Source: Pythium myriotylum (lineage: Eukaryota > Oomycota > Peronosporomycetes > Pythiales > Pythiaceae). From it: a stretch of 64,000 nucleotides of DNA. The stretch is taken from NCBI GenBank assembly GCA_023091665.1, contig JALJCQ010000022.1, forward strand, positions 620,001-684,000, given 5' to 3'. Made by a program: the position numbers and the translations under genes. The notes under the pieces are model-generated. The model was not told the origin of the DNA and did no database searches. It saw nothing but the letters and a program-made list of their open reading frames with translations. Positions 1 through 10,672 of the stretch are shown here, in pieces (positions within the stretch are counted from its first letter, which is position 1; each line of letters begins with the position of its first letter).

Positions 1-1415
1 GTCTTCACGTGGTACTGTACAAGCGTTAGACAAGCCAGTCGTTGTAGCCATGGCTTCCGTTCTTGGTACTGCACTGTCCCCCTGAACGAGGAGGCCTCGT
101 GTCTTGTTTGCTTGGTCAGGAGACCACTTGAGCCCTTGCGCCGGAAAAACGTCGACTGAAACCGCTCCCACGACGGAGAAACGACGCTCGTCGAGGCGTT
201 TAACACGGATGTGAACCGCGGGAAGCTCTTGGTGACAGACGGACGGCAGCCTCGACGTCGTCAAACCGAAACGCGTTTGGGCCCCGTGGTTGGCTGTCGC
301 GCGGCCTCTCGCTCACGGTGACGCGCCTGCGTTGCTTCGAGGAAACTGAAGTTCAGCCTCGACCTTGAAGTTGGTCTTCCATCTTGTCGAGCCGGCGAGT
401 ACCGTAGGCGACCGGGGCGTCCACTGTGATGCGCTCAGTGTACGGAATCGACGGAGAAACCACTTGGTTGCGATGATGGCATCTGCACTTTGTGCCGGTG
501 CCACCCGTTGGTCAGCTGTTCCACTCCGTTGTTGGATGAATTGGACCTGTGTGTTTCGTCGCCAGCCAGCGTGTCGAGGCCTCTGTTGACTTCCTCAAGC
601 TGGATTTCTGTTCCAGATCGGGCCCGTTGCTGCAAATTCAGCCAACACCGCCCAAGCGGCCGGAAATCGTCCAGGTGGTGATGGCCGTCCTGTACAGTAC
701 CGTTGGCTCCGATCTATTCTGTTCTCTTGCTCGTGACAACGCCAGCCTCTCGAGAGACGTTTATCCCCGGGATCTGCCGCGAATTACCAAGACAGGTCTT
801 GCAATCTTGAGCCGGAGCCTGCTCGTGCTACGTGGAGACTCGCCACGTATGTAGGAACTGAACAAAGCAGCACAACGAGGACCCTTCCTCCATACACATC
901 ACACACACTCGACAGTGATCTTCGGGTCCCTCAGCTGGCCACCACTGTGCCGTGATTACGGCCTGGGCCGCATCAAGACTCAGGAGGCTTTCGTGCTCCG
1001 TCGACTGGCGATGGGGGGCTGGTCTCTGCGCCAGAGAGACGCACGCCCAGGCAGAAAAGCTCGCGATTCACCCAACAAGCTGCTCGTAGCCTTGCAAGAG
1101 CATATCACACGTCGCAGAGACCACCTACATATTGATATAAGTTATCTCCTATGCGCATCAACTTGAAGATCAGCGAGGAGCTCATCTGAGGAAAGATCTG
1201 AGGACACGCAGATTTTCGAAGGAAGGGGACAGTCCGGTGCAATGGGCGGTCTCCGATGCTGAGGCGCCCGCCCCTGTCTGCTGCTCGCTTCAACTCCTCT
1301 CCACTCCGTTCCTGTTAAATACGAGCCGCCGAGCCGCCGCGCGAGCAGCTCGCTCACTCGCGAATCCACCAGCCCCAGCGCAGTAGCCTCTCTCTCTCCA
1401 CTCGTCTCCGCAGCG
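1..1415. other. Intergenic region upstream of ALDH gene 1
   Basis: Only short overlapping reading frames without recognisable domains are present, and I see no repeat or RNA gene. Partly palindromic GTACTGTAC/TGTACAGTAC words occur near 13, 60 and 690; similar words recur near 4165 and 13850. A TTAAATA string at about 1314, roughly 100 bp before the first ATG, is a possible core-promoter element, but this is weak. The last ~60 bp before the ATG are rich in C and T, as in an oomycete 5' leader. Confidence 0.4.
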
Positions 1416-2978
1416 ATGCAGCGCCAGATCCTCCGCCACGCCGCCCGCGCGGCCTCCAAGCAGTCGGCCAAGTCGATGCCCATCGCGTCCGTCGCGCTGC
1501 GCGGCTTCGCCTCGGGCCCTGTGCCGATCAAGCAGACCAACTTGCTGATCAACAACAAGTTCGTCCCGGCCACCGGCGGCGCTACGTTTGACACGTTCAA
1601 CCCTGCCACGGAAGAGAAGATCGCCTCGGTCGCGGAGGCCACCGCCGCCGATATCGACGCCGCTGTCGCTGCCGCCCGCCATGCGTTTGACCACGGTCCG
1701 TGGCGCAAGATGGCTGCGGTGCGACGCGGTGAGCTCATCCGCAAGCTCGCCGACTTGATCGAAGCCAACATCGAAGAGCTCAGTGCGCTCGAGGCTCTCG
1801 ACAACGGCAAGCCCTGCAGCGAGGCCAAGAACGTCGACCTCGGACTCGTCCTCAAGACTTTCCGCTACTACGCCGGCTGGGCCGACAAGATCCACGGACA
1901 GACCATCCCCATCGAGGGTCCGTACTTCTGCTACACGCGCTCGGAGCCCGTCGGTGTGTGCGGTCAGATCATCCCGTGGAACTTCCCGTTGCTGATGGCG
2001 GCGTGGAAGCTGGGTCCGGCTCTTGCGGCTGGTTGTACGATCGTATTGAAGCCTGCTGAGCAGACGCCGCTGACGGCGCTTCGTCTTGGTGAGCTGATCG
2101 TGGAGGCTGGCTTCCCGCCTGGTGTGATCAACATCACGCCCGGTGGACCTGAGGCCGGCAAGGCTCTTGCCCGCCACCCGGATGTCGACAAGATCGCGTT
2201 CACGGGCTCGACTGAGATCGGTTACGAGATCATGCGTCACTCGCACGCGCAGAACTTGAAGCGCATCACGCTCGAGCTCGGCGGCAAGTCGGCCAACATC
2301 GTTCTCGACGACGCCGACATCGACCTCGCCATCGCCACCTCGCAGGTGGGTCTCTTCCTGAACCAGGGCCAGTGCTGCATTGCCGGCTCGCGCCTCTTCG
2401 TGCAGGAGGGCATCTACGACGAGTTCATTAAGCGCGCCCAGGCAGCTGCCGCCAAGCGCATTGTCGGTGACCCGTTCAGCGGCAAGACCAACCAGGGCCC
2501 GCAGGTCGACAAGCAGCAGTTCGACAAGATCCTCAACTACATCGAGCTCGGCAAGAAGGAGGGCGCTCGTCTGCTCACGGGCGGCAAGCGTGTGGGCAAC
2601 AAGGGCTTCTTCATCGAGCCGACGGTGTTCGCCGATGTCACGGATGACATGACGATCGCCCGTGAGGAGATTTTCGGTCCGGTCATGTCGATCCTCAAGT
2701 TCAAGACTGTCGATGAGGTCATCGAGCGCGCCAACAACTCGCACTACGGTCTCGGCGCCGGCGTCTCGACGCGCAGCCTCGACAACGCCATCAAGATCTC
2801 GAACGCGCTTCGTGCTGGTACCGTGTACGTCAACTCGTACGACGTCTTCGACGCCAACACGCCGTTCGGTGGCTTCAAGGACTCGGGCATCGGGCGTGAG
2901 AACGGCGAGCACGGCCTCAAGAACTACATCGAGAACAAGACCGTCATCATCCGCCGCCCGGACGACGCGCTCCCGTGA
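1416..2978 (+). CDS. Aldehyde dehydrogenase, mitochondrial type (NAD-dependent class 2-like)
   Basis: The 520-residue product matches the usual length of class 1/2 aldehyde dehydrogenases, which oxidise aldehydes to carboxylates with NAD(P)+. Visible signatures are the Rossmann-loop motif FTGSTEIG near 262-269, the general-base motif LELGG (Glu ~287) and the catalytic-thiol motif [10 protein letters not shown] (second Cys, ~321). Residues 1-33 are rich in Arg, Ala and Ser and lack acidic residues, which fits a mitochondrial targeting peptide. The start is the first ATG after a pyrimidine-rich leader and no intron is needed. A tandem paralogue without the presequence lies 2 kb downstream. I infer a mitochondrial/cytosolic pair; the exact substrate cannot be read from sequence. 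Confidence 0.95.
   Translation: MQRQILRHAARAASKQSAKSMPIASVALRGFASGPVPIKQTNLLINNKFVPATGGATFDTFNPATEEKIASVAEATAADIDAAVAAARHAFDHGPWRKMAAVRRGELIRKLADLIEANIEELSALEALDNGKPCSEAKNVDLGLVLKTFRYYAGWADKIHGQTIPIEGPYFCYTRSEPVGVCGQIIPWNFPLLMAAWKLGPALAAGCTIVLKPAEQTPLTALRLGELIVEAGFPPGVINITPGGPEAGKALARHPDVDKIAFTGSTEIGYEIMRHSHAQNLKRITLELGGKSANIVLDDADIDLAIATSQVGLFLNQGQCCIAGSRLFVQEGIYDEFIKRAQAAAAKRIVGDPFSGKTNQGPQVDKQQFDKILNYIELGKKEGARLLTGGKRVGNKGFFIEPTVFADVTDDMTIAREEIFGPVMSILKFKTVDEVIERANNSHYGLGAGVSTRSLDNAIKISNALRAGTVYVNSYDVFDANTPFGGFKDSGIGRENGEHGLKNYIENKTVIIRRPDDALP
1728..2122 (+). repeat. Gene-conversion-like tract shared with ALDH gene 2
   Basis: This 395-bp coding tract matches 5288-5682 at a fixed offset of 3560 with only two differences seen (1919 and 1992). 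The sequence on both sides differs at many third-codon positions. Confidence 0.8.
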
Positions 2979-3292
2979 GCAGCTCCTCTCCTCTCGGACG
3001 ACAAGCGATTGGTGTCGACTGTAGATTCACGCCTCCCACCAGTGTAGCCTTCCCCTTCTGTTCTGTCCAATACAAAACCCTTGATCCGTTGAATAACTTC
3101 AACATGGGAGCTGCTCACCAGCTCACCTGTGCCGTATCTTCGGTACGACGTACCATCCTCGTGGTACCATTGTGTCAACTTCAACAGGTTCCGTCGAAGA
3201 TTCGAAGGAATGCGAAGAGGCCCTTTGGCCCTCGAGCACGGTCTCCGCTGGCTCTCAGGCTTCCTCGCAGAGAGCCACTCAATCGCTTCTTC

Positions 3293-3976
3293 ATGCCGAA
3301 CGATCTCGTGAGCAGGCTACCCGTGGAGCTGCGCGCTCGCATCGCGGCGTTCGCGTGGGACGTGGACGACGCCGCAGCCGTCGGATCGCTCGCGCTCGTC
3401 CGTCTTCTCCACTATCAGCACTCGCCCAAGTGCTCGATGCGCGCCATGAACGTGGCCGCGAGTCGCGGGAGCCTCGATGTCGTGCGCTTCCTCCACGCGC
3501 ATCGGTCTGAGGGATGCTCGTCGCTGGCGATGATCCTGGCCGCGGCGCACGGCCATCTCCAAGTAGTCCAGTTCTTACATCGTCATCGCCAAGAAGGATG
3601 CACGAGCTTTGCGATGGACGCTGCGGCATCGAACGGCCACCTCGAAGTCGTAAAGTTCCTGCACACCCATCGGAAAGAAGGATGCACGATCGCTGCGATC
3701 GACTCCGCCGCGAAGAATGGACATGTCAGTGTGGTGAAATTCCTGCTCGAGAACCGAGAGGAAGGCTTCTCCGTTGCGGCAGTCGATCGAGCAGCCGAGC
3801 GCGGCCACGATGAGATCGTGGAGTTGCTCTTGGGCTCGAGCGTCGTGAAATTGCAAGGACAGAAGACATTCACGAACCTGGGCGTGCAATGGGCGAGTAG
3901 AAGAAGCCACACTCAACTTGCAACTCGACTTCGAGGTCGAATTTCTGGTGTCCACGCTGTCAGTGCAAGCTGTTGA
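3293..3976 (+). CDS. Ankyrin-repeat protein
   Basis: The 227-residue product contains about five ankyrin repeats of ~33 residues. They recur as A-A-x-x-G-H-L-x-V-V-K/R-F-L-H followed by H-R-x-E-G-C, the variant typical of large oomycete ankyrin families. A short N-terminal helix (MPNDLVSRLPVELRARIAAF) resembles an F-box-like or leader segment of that family. The frame is open back to 2975, but that start overlaps the end of the upstream ALDH gene, so the ATG at 3293 is preferred. There is no signal peptide or membrane segment. Ankyrin repeats bind other proteins, and the partner is unknown. The ~60 residues after the last repeat are unstructured-looking and basic. Confidence 0.75.
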   Translation: MPNDLVSRLPVELRARIAAFAWDVDDAAAVGSLALVRLLHYQHSPKCSMRAMNVAASRGSLDVVRFLHAHRSEGCSSLAMILAAAHGHLQVVQFLHRHRQEGCTSFAMDAAASNGHLEVVKFLHTHRKEGCTIAAIDSAAKNGHVSVVKFLLENREEGFSVAAVDRAAERGHDEIVELLLGSSVVKLQGQKTFTNLGVQWASRRSHTQLATRLRGRISGVHAVSASC

Positions 3977-5035
3977 TTCCTTTTCTTGCTTTGCAGTCAG
4001 ACTTATGGACGTGGATCAGCCACCATTGAAGTGGCATTTATGATACGTAATCGAAAGATGTGGGAACGCCCATGTTGACGCCTGTATTGCTGAGGCTTCG
4101 GATAAAAGTTCCTCTCTCTGTTAAACATTGACTTCTTGAGCCAGGAAGAACGTACTTCGCTCCGTACAGTACATTCGGCGGCGACCCGTTCTCATCCTCA
4201 CTCAGCTGAGGATACGGCTGACGCTAGTCGCGAGCACAGCACTCACCTCTTGCCATAATCCGAGTGAGCCCCAGTCCTGTTCGCTTGGACGAATACACGA
4301 GTTTCTGCTGAGCCCCAGTCCTGTTCGCTTGGACGAATACACGAGTTTCTACTGAGACACGACACCTCGCTCGCCATGCCTTCTCAAAAACCTTCTAGGC
4401 CTACCCGTGCACGTACCGTGCATCGCTGTCCCATGCTGCGAGCGCACAGGAAGACAACCACTGTATCTGGTTCCTTTCCGGTGCAGGATCTCCCTGTCCT
4501 TTCTTGATCTCACCTGGACTTGGGCAGCAGCTGTCCCTCCTCCACCTTGTCTTTCTCAGTACACTCGGTTAGGTGGCTGATTCGCCCAAGTCTTCCCAAA
4601 TCGTCCATCAAGGGTCCCAGGCTCTCTCCCGGCGGCCAACAGGTTTAACCCTCTTCCTCCAGTTGCTGTCGCGTCGGCGTGTGGGTGCTCGGATGACCAA
4701 CGGCGACAAATCGCCCATCAACTCGTGTCGCTCATTGGCTGTTCGCTTACTGCTTTAACGTAGCAGAACCCTGTCGAACTTGAAGTTGCCCGCGACGAGC
4801 TCCTCTAATGGTGGAGGGGCCATTCCAATTCGAAGACGTTGGAGCTGCTGAGGCGCAGCTCGCGACTTCAACTGGCTGCTCGTCTCCCTCCTCTCGACCC
4901 GTCGATCATCCCGCTACGCTTCCCAGGCGAGAACAGCGGCGAAGGTCTCCAGCTTGATCAGAGGTAGCGAGTCATTCGCCAACTTGCGACGCAGAGCTCA
5001 ACAGCCCAAATCCCTCTTTCTCCACTTCATCCGCC
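3977..5035. other. Intergenic region between ankyrin gene and ALDH gene 2
   Basis: There is no convincing gene. The region holds a two-copy 44-bp tandem repeat (4265-4352). The last ~200 bp before the ALDH start are presumably its promoter and leader, with pyrimidine-rich stretches just upstream of the ATG. Confidence 0.5.
4265..4352 (+). repeat. Two-copy 44-bp tandem repeat
   Basis: Two adjacent 44-bp units (4265-4308 and 4309-4352) both begin TGAGCCCCAGTCC and differ by one base near the end. They lie in non-coding DNA about 700 bp upstream of ALDH gene 2. Confidence 0.9.
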
Positions 5036-6538
5036 ATGCCGCTCGAGACCGCTACCCCCGAGGGCATCACTGCCGCGTCGGTCAAGATCCGTCAGACCAA
5101 CTTGCTGATCAACAACCAGTTCGTCCCGGCCTCGGGCGGAGCTACGTTTGACACGTTCAACCCTGCCACGGAAGAGAAGATCGCTTCGGTCGCCGAGGCC
5201 ACCGCCGCCGATGTCGATGCCGCCGTCGCTGCTGCTCGTGCTGCGTTTGACCATGGTCCGTGGCGCAAGATGGCAGCATGCAAGCGTGGTGAGCTCATCC
5301 GCAAGCTCGCCGACTTGATCGAAGCCAACATCGAAGAGCTCAGTGCGCTCGAGGCTCTCGACAACGGCAAGCCCTGCAGCGAGGCCAAGAACGTCGACCT
5401 CGGACTCGTCCTCAAGACTTTCCGCTACTACGCCGGCTGGGCCGACAAGATCCACGGACAGACCATCCCCATCGAGGGCCCGTACTTCTGCTACACGCGC
5501 TCGGAGCCCGTCGGTGTGTGCGGTCAGATCATCCCGTGGAACTTCCCGTTGTTGATGGCGGCGTGGAAGCTGGGTCCGGCTCTTGCGGCTGGTTGTACGA
5601 TCGTATTGAAGCCTGCTGAGCAGACGCCGCTGACGGCGCTTCGTCTTGGTGAGCTGATCGTGGAGGCTGGCTTCCCGCCTGGCGTTGTTAACATTACGAC
5701 TGGTGGCCCGGAGGCTGGCAAGGCACTCGCTAAGCACCCGCTCGTAGACAAGATCGCGTTCACAGGCTCAACGGAGATTGGTTACGAAATCATGCGCAAC
5801 TCCCATGTCAAGAACCTGAAGCGCATCACGCTCGAGCTTGGTGGCAAGTCGGCCAACATCGTGCTCGATGACGCCGATATTGACCAAGCGATTGCAACAT
5901 CTCACGTCGGCCTTTTCTTGAACCAGGGCCAGTGCTGCATTGCCGGTTCGCGCTTGTACGTGCAAGAAGGTATCTACGACGAATTCATCAAGCGTGCATC
6001 GGAGGCCGCCGCGAAGCGCGCGGTCGGCGACCAGTTTAACCCTCGTACCTCACAGGGTCCGCAGATCGACAAGCAGCAATTTGACAAGATCATGCACTAC
6101 ATTGAGCTCGGCAAGTCGGAAGGAGCTCGACTTCTCACCGGTGGTAACCGCGTCGGCAACAAGGGGTTCTTCATCGAGCCGACCGTCTTTGCCGACGTCA
6201 CTGATGATATGACGATTGCTCGGGAGGAGATTTTCGGCCCGGTCATGTCGATCCTCAAGTTCAAGACCATCGACGAAGTCATTCAACGCGCGAACGACTC
6301 CCACTACGGCCTCGGCGCTGGCGTCTCGACTCGTAGCATTGACAGTGCGCTGAAGATCTCAAACGCGCTCCGTGCTGGCACTGTTTACGTGAACACGTAC
6401 GACGTCTTCGATGCCAACACGCCGTTCGGTGGCTACAAAGACTCAGGAATCGGTCGTGAAAACGGTGAGCATGGCCTCAAGAACTACCTTGAGAACAAGA
6501 CCGTGATTATCAAGCGCCCAGATGACTCGCTGCCATGA
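5036..6538 (+). CDS. Aldehyde dehydrogenase, probably cytosolic paralogue
   Basis: The 500-residue product aligns with the upstream ALDH from residue 21 onward, with the same motifs: FTGSTEIG (~242-249), LELGG (Glu ~267) and [10 protein letters not shown] (catalytic Cys ~301). Its first 20 residues contain two Glu and few basic residues, so no mitochondrial presequence is evident and a cytosolic location is inferred. Tandem orientation, 2 kb spacing and high identity indicate local duplication. Positions 5288-5682 are almost identical in DNA to the first gene while the flanks have diverged, which suggests later gene conversion. The start is the first ATG in frame after a pyrimidine-rich leader. 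Confidence 0.94.
   Translation: MPLETATPEGITAASVKIRQTNLLINNQFVPASGGATFDTFNPATEEKIASVAEATAADVDAAVAAARAAFDHGPWRKMAACKRGELIRKLADLIEANIEELSALEALDNGKPCSEAKNVDLGLVLKTFRYYAGWADKIHGQTIPIEGPYFCYTRSEPVGVCGQIIPWNFPLLMAAWKLGPALAAGCTIVLKPAEQTPLTALRLGELIVEAGFPPGVVNITTGGPEAGKALAKHPLVDKIAFTGSTEIGYEIMRNSHVKNLKRITLELGGKSANIVLDDADIDQAIATSHVGLFLNQGQCCIAGSRLYVQEGIYDEFIKRASEAAAKRAVGDQFNPRTSQGPQIDKQQFDKIMHYIELGKSEGARLLTGGNRVGNKGFFIEPTVFADVTDDMTIAREEIFGPVMSILKFKTIDEVIQRANDSHYGLGAGVSTRSIDSALKISNALRAGTVYVNTYDVFDANTPFGGYKDSGIGRENGEHGLKNYLENKTVIIKRPDDSLP
5288..5682 (+). repeat. Gene-conversion-like tract shared with ALDH gene 1
   Basis: This is the partner of 1728-2122. The near-identity begins at codons for G-E-L-I-R-K-L-A and stops abruptly after codons for A-G-F-P-P-G. 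From there on third positions differ freely. Confidence 0.8.
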
Positions 6539-8097
6539 GTGAGCAAGTATCGTCCGTAAACGTTCTGGCGTCGGCTGGAGACCCGGACCGCGTCGTGTCC
6601 CCATCTTGTGAAATTCCTCGCTTAGTTTCCAATAATGCACTGCTGTCGTACAACATCAACTGGAACTTGTCTTCATCTCGCAGTATTCACATACTCCAGA
6701 GAGTCGTTCAGTAGGATTCAATCCGTAAATACACCATCGAGCGTTCTGACGAGGGATATCACGAGCCAAGTGGTACGTTTTGCCCAGTTCGGTGATGAAC
6801 ATCGTTGAAGAACGTGGTATCCCCATACGCCGGTACTACGACATAGTAATCATTGGTGCATAACGGTCCATCACTTCAAACTCATATCTACGGTGAAACA
6901 AGAACAGGTGAGGGGTTGGTGTTTCATAAGAAATGGAACGCAACGCTCCGAAGGTGATACCTCTTTGGCCAATTACACCTCCGACGGAGTCTGAGTGGAC
7001 TCGCTTCATTGTTTCATCCGGAGTTTCGACCCTGTAACCTCAGTACCTTCAACACTTCAGTAACTTCGTTGCTCTTTGTCAACCCAAAAACAATTGACGA
7101 TAACGAACAATATGCTTCAAAATGCAAGAGCCGAATGTGTGCCCTGGTGGAGCATCAGCAGAGTTGTCCAGCTTCATCCAGGTGAAGTGTGATGACAGGT
7201 GCTGAGCGTTATACACCATCTCAACCGATCAACGTTCCTGTAGAGTTTACGGAAAGCATATCGACTCGACCTGGTCAACAGCAAGGAGATAGAAGCTTCT
7301 GGAAAGCCAAATGCGACATCAACTTCTTGTGGAATGAGCGTGCGACAAAGAATCGTTCACCCTCGGCAATAAACATGCCCAGCCTCCATGTTTCCTTCAA
7401 ACCCACGTCTCAGACACCGTGTTGAAGCCCTGGGTCACGAGAACTGCGTCACTGGACTCAGGTTCATCCACGGAAGCAAACGAGAATGAAACGTGCGACT
7501 TTCTCCACATCGCATAACTCTGCAAAATGGTGTCTCGAGGACGAGAAAGCGAAGTGAACGCATCACTAGTCTTCCAACCTTGCGATCGAAGAGCCACGAC
7601 GCATTTGTTGATAGCTCGTGCGTCAACATGAGGAGTTCGTCGCGAAAAATTCCCACACATCAGTTTGATAAGACGTTTCATCGTGTGAATCGGCGGATGT
7701 ATCTCTGCAGCGTGGAGATTCAGCCGATGCCAGATTATATGGAGCCCAATGAGGAGATGCACTCAGCGTGGCTTTCGAGTTTACCAAATAAATGCCAGAA
7801 CCCCATGAACCGAAAACCATCGAACACTGAGAACTGCTAGGCTTGAATTTGGTGAACTTCAGGCACGCCACCAAGTCAAGATCTGGGACCAGGCGGGAAA
7901 TATCTGGGAAAGGAACAATAGGGAGGGTTGAGCTGTTTCGCGCTGCAGTCGTCCTCAGATTCAATAGTATCGAAAGAAACGGGCTGGGTCCCTTTCGCGT
8001 AACAGTCGTCACCCTCCTCCGAGCCAGGGATCCTTTGGTTGGCGCGTGAGATCAAGTTCGTCGGGCTGAAGATCGACAAAAAAGACGTGGTCACTTC
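6539..8097. other. Intergenic region, no gene recognised
   Basis: About 1.56 kb without a reading frame that resembles a known protein or the codon use of its neighbours. The part nearest 8097 may contain the leader, or an unrecognised first exon, of the next gene. Confidence 0.4.
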
Positions 8098-10047
8098 ATG
8101 AAGTTCGCTCCAACCCTCAAGATACACTCTAGCGACCGCCTTCTGCTCCTCATTGGTGCTATGCCTCTCAGCGTTGATGGCAGTGCAACAGAAACCTTCC
8201 GTGGTGGCTCCGCGGGTAACGACCTCCTCGGATCGTTGCGCCATATGGCAAGTGAGCGAGCGGTACCACTTCCCATTCGTGCTCGACAGTCTGGCTCACA
8301 TCCAACTTGCGCCGATGGAATTCCTGCCGCAGGGTCCAGCGGTGCTTCCCTATCACGCCGACTTCATCGTGACAGTTTCCACGAACATCGCGATCGTCGG
8401 AGCTACTCGACCGAGTGGATCAGTTCACCATTGTTGGAGGGGTTTGCAAGTTTTCACCACGCGCTCAACAGTGTGCAAGAAGTTGCATCGAACTTGGAAA
8501 TCTCGACCTCGGACGCTGGCCCTGACATGAATTGCTCACTGCCATACCTCGAATCTTGCTGGTCCCACTATCACAGCGGAGAGAGCAGCGTCGGATCTTC
8601 TCGGTCGACACAAAGTAGCATGGTCTCAACAGAAACCTGTATCTCCTCGTCTGTCGATTCATCGTCGCTTGCAATCGAAGACTGGGATGTGGTCAAGAGT
8701 CGATCCTTGTCCGCAGATATAGCGTCTCCAGTTCCAGTCGAGAACTTCATGCCATTCCTCTTTCCGATGGACCCCGAGCCAGGCAATCCGCAACAGGCTT
8801 CCAATCAAGGCACGCCGTTCTTTCAGTCACCAGTCTTCGGCCCTGGCGACAACCAGTACAACTTGCACAGTGTGGGGATCTACGGTCTCGATATCGCAGC
8901 TTCAGGGCCTTTGCAACTACCGCCTAGGAGTTCTTCGTACACCAGCTACCCACCCTCTCGCACCACTCAGTTTGATGTAAAGCAGACTCCCGTCCCTGAG
9001 CCAACTAGCTTCTCTGCCGCGTACCCCACGACTCCCGTTTTCGAAGACCACCAACATCACTTTAACACCGCAACGACGTCCTCACTGCGTGCGTCGCATC
9101 ACCAGTTTGCTTTCCACCAGCCACAAATGTCGCCTAAGATTCTCGACCCCGCATCAACTTGTCGCCCGATGCCAACTTCGCCTGCTATGATGACCTCTGC
9201 AGCAGCTGAGATCGCGACACCCCACGAGCCATTGCCCATGGCCGACATCCAGCTCCTCACGAAGCTGAGCCAATGCTACTGGAAGAATGGTCGCAAGAAC
9301 CTTCAATGCTTCCCGATCTGCCCCGAGCACAACGACTTCTACTCGATGAAGATGAGCAACCGCAAGCACACGAGCGTCGGCGTCTGTCGCGGCCCCATCT
9401 ACACGCACGTGTTCCTGCCGGCGGCCGGTCCTCGCGCCAAGCCGTTGCGCACCACGGGGCAGCACATGAAGTACGAGTTTGGCGTCGGCGCGAGCGGGTC
9501 GGGTGGCAGCGCGTTCGAGATCTTCGTGCTCGGCAAGTTCGAGCGTGTGCCGCAGAGTAGCGAGGACGACGAGCTCGTGGAGCTGCTGCCGCCGCCCGCG
9601 CACTTCACGAGCTCGAGCGAGTTCGAGTCGTTCCGGTACTCGTGCTTCCAGGCCGTCGAGATGGAGGAGCGGCGCGTGACCACGCGCACGTCGGCCGAGG
9701 TCGCCGGCGACTTGCCGGACACGATCGTGCGCTCGACGTGGTTTTTCTTGCCGGACGTCTGGAAAGTGCAGCCCATGCTCAAGAAGAAGCGCAAGGCCAC
9801 GCGCTCGGCGCCGGCGCAGGCGTTCCCGTTCTGCTTCCGCGTCTTCGTCTACGCGCGCGTGCCCGGCTCGCAGTCGGCGTTCGCGTGTCTCGCGAGCGCC
9901 GCGTCCTCGTTCTTCGAGCTCTACTCGACGCGCACGGTGGATCGCGTCAAGAGAAAGTACTGGGGCCGCGACAGCGACGCGGAAAGCGGCGCCGCCGGCT
10001 CGACGCCGTCGCCCACGCACGTCGCCAAGCGACCATCGAGGGAGTAA
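8098..10047 (+). CDS. Conserved oomycete-type protein of unknown function
   Basis: A 649-residue ORF with two zones. Residues 1-~375 are low-complexity, rich in Ser, Pro, Thr and His and probably disordered. Residues ~380-630 look like a folded domain with many aromatic and Cys residues (Q-C-Y-W-K-N-G-R-K, C-F-P-I-C-P-E-H, V-G-V-C-R-G). Two basic clusters, KKKRKATR and RVKRKYWGR, near the C-terminus could be nuclear localisation signals. There is no signal peptide. I do not recognise the family, and the Ser/Pro-rich half plus basic C-terminus would suit a nuclear regulator. The start is uncertain: the first ~60 codons are less protein-like, and an upstream exon or a later start such as the ATG at 8161 is possible. 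Confidence 0.7.
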   Translation: MKFAPTLKIHSSDRLLLLIGAMPLSVDGSATETFRGGSAGNDLLGSLRHMASERAVPLPIRARQSGSHPTCADGIPAAGSSGASLSRRLHRDSFHEHRDRRSYSTEWISSPLLEGFASFHHALNSVQEVASNLEISTSDAGPDMNCSLPYLESCWSHYHSGESSVGSSRSTQSSMVSTETCISSSVDSSSLAIEDWDVVKSRSLSADIASPVPVENFMPFLFPMDPEPGNPQQASNQGTPFFQSPVFGPGDNQYNLHSVGIYGLDIAASGPLQLPPRSSSYTSYPPSRTTQFDVKQTPVPEPTSFSAAYPTTPVFEDHQHHFNTATTSSLRASHHQFAFHQPQMSPKILDPASTCRPMPTSPAMMTSAAAEIATPHEPLPMADIQLLTKLSQCYWKNGRKNLQCFPICPEHNDFYSMKMSNRKHTSVGVCRGPIYTHVFLPAAGPRAKPLRTTGQHMKYEFGVGASGSGGSAFEIFVLGKFERVPQSSEDDELVELLPPPAHFTSSSEFESFRYSCFQAVEMEERRVTTRTSAEVAGDLPDTIVRSTWFFLPDVWKVQPMLKKKRKATRSAPAQAFPFCFRVFVYARVPGSQSAFACLASAASSFFELYSTRTVDRVKRKYWGRDSDAESGAAGSTPSPTHVAKRPSRE

Positions 10048-10186
10048 ATAGCCATTTTGGCACAGGTTGACCACGGTACTGGAGGAAGAGATGTTAGAAG
10101 CGACAATATAGGTTTGTATCGATTGGGCACAGTAGGTTGTTCTTAACGACCGTGAAAGGGCGTGAGGATCCATTGTTGAAGAAGAA

Positions 10187-10540
10187 ATGGGCCCTCCGGA
10201 CCAGAGCAAGGCGGCGGGCGTGGACGACGGCGCGGCGGCGCAGGCGAGTGGCGAACCGGCGGGCAAGATCCCCAAGATCTCGATCTTGCGGCTGGAGCTG
10301 TCGACGGCCATGAAAGACGAGGCTGTGAGCCACCTGATCGAGTATCTGCAGGCCAATCCGAACGCGATCGAGAAGGACATTTCGACCGACATGAAGAAGT
10401 ACTTTGACCAAAAGTTCACACCGACGTGGCACTGCATCGTCGGCAAGGCGTTCGGGTGCTCGGTCGCGTACGACACGCAGTACTTGCTCTTTTTCCGCGC
10501 AGACCAGCACTACATCTTGCTGTTCAAGTCCACCGAGTAG
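10187..10540 (+). CDS. Dynein light chain, LC8 type
   Basis: A 117-residue protein whose last ~76 residues match LC8/DYNLL light chains: an amphipathic helix region (DEAVSHLIEYL...DISTDMKKYFDQKF), then the hallmark PTWHCIVGKAFGCSV, and a final strand ending HYILLFKSTE. LC8 proteins are small dimeric hubs in dynein and flagellar outer-arm complexes and bind many other partners. The N-terminal ~35 residues (Gly, Ala and Asp-rich) are an extension beyond the ~89 residues of canonical LC8, as in axonemal relatives. It converges tail-to-tail with the COQ7-like gene 130 bp downstream. Confidence 0.92.
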   Translation: MGPPDQSKAAGVDDGAAAQASGEPAGKIPKISILRLELSTAMKDEAVSHLIEYLQANPNAIEKDISTDMKKYFDQKFTPTWHCIVGKAFGCSVAYDTQYLLFFRADQHYILLFKSTE

Positions 10541-10672
10541 ATAGGGATGGAAGCGATTTAAGACGCCACACAGATTCATTTTTTGCTCTCTGTCTGCACG
10601 AGCAGCTCGCTCGATTGTCCTGGTTGGCCTTGCACGTATCGCTTGGCAGTGGTGGATCGCCGGCGATCTCAT

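Noticed and set aside
1290..2912. 540-codon open frame antisense to ALDH gene 1 (and a 236-codon one antisense to ALDH gene 2 at 5027-5737)
   Set aside because: It is produced by strong GC bias at third positions of the sense gene. It has no domain, and both antisense frames simply mirror the conserved sense protein.
2975..3292. Upstream 106 codons of the ankyrin frame
   Set aside because: The start would overlap the ALDH stop codon region and the segment has no repeat or conserved character. The ATG at 3293 directly precedes the ankyrin-type leader.
8153..8530. Overlapping 125-codon frame at the start of the unknown-function gene
   Set aside because: Parts read plausibly, so an alternative first exon cannot be excluded. 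There is no homology support, and the 8098 frame runs uninterrupted into the conserved domain.
9154..10476. 440-codon antisense frame across the unknown-function gene and the dynein light chain gene
   Set aside because: It spans two real sense genes and their intergenic gap and has an Arg-rich, low-complexity composition typical of antisense shadows.
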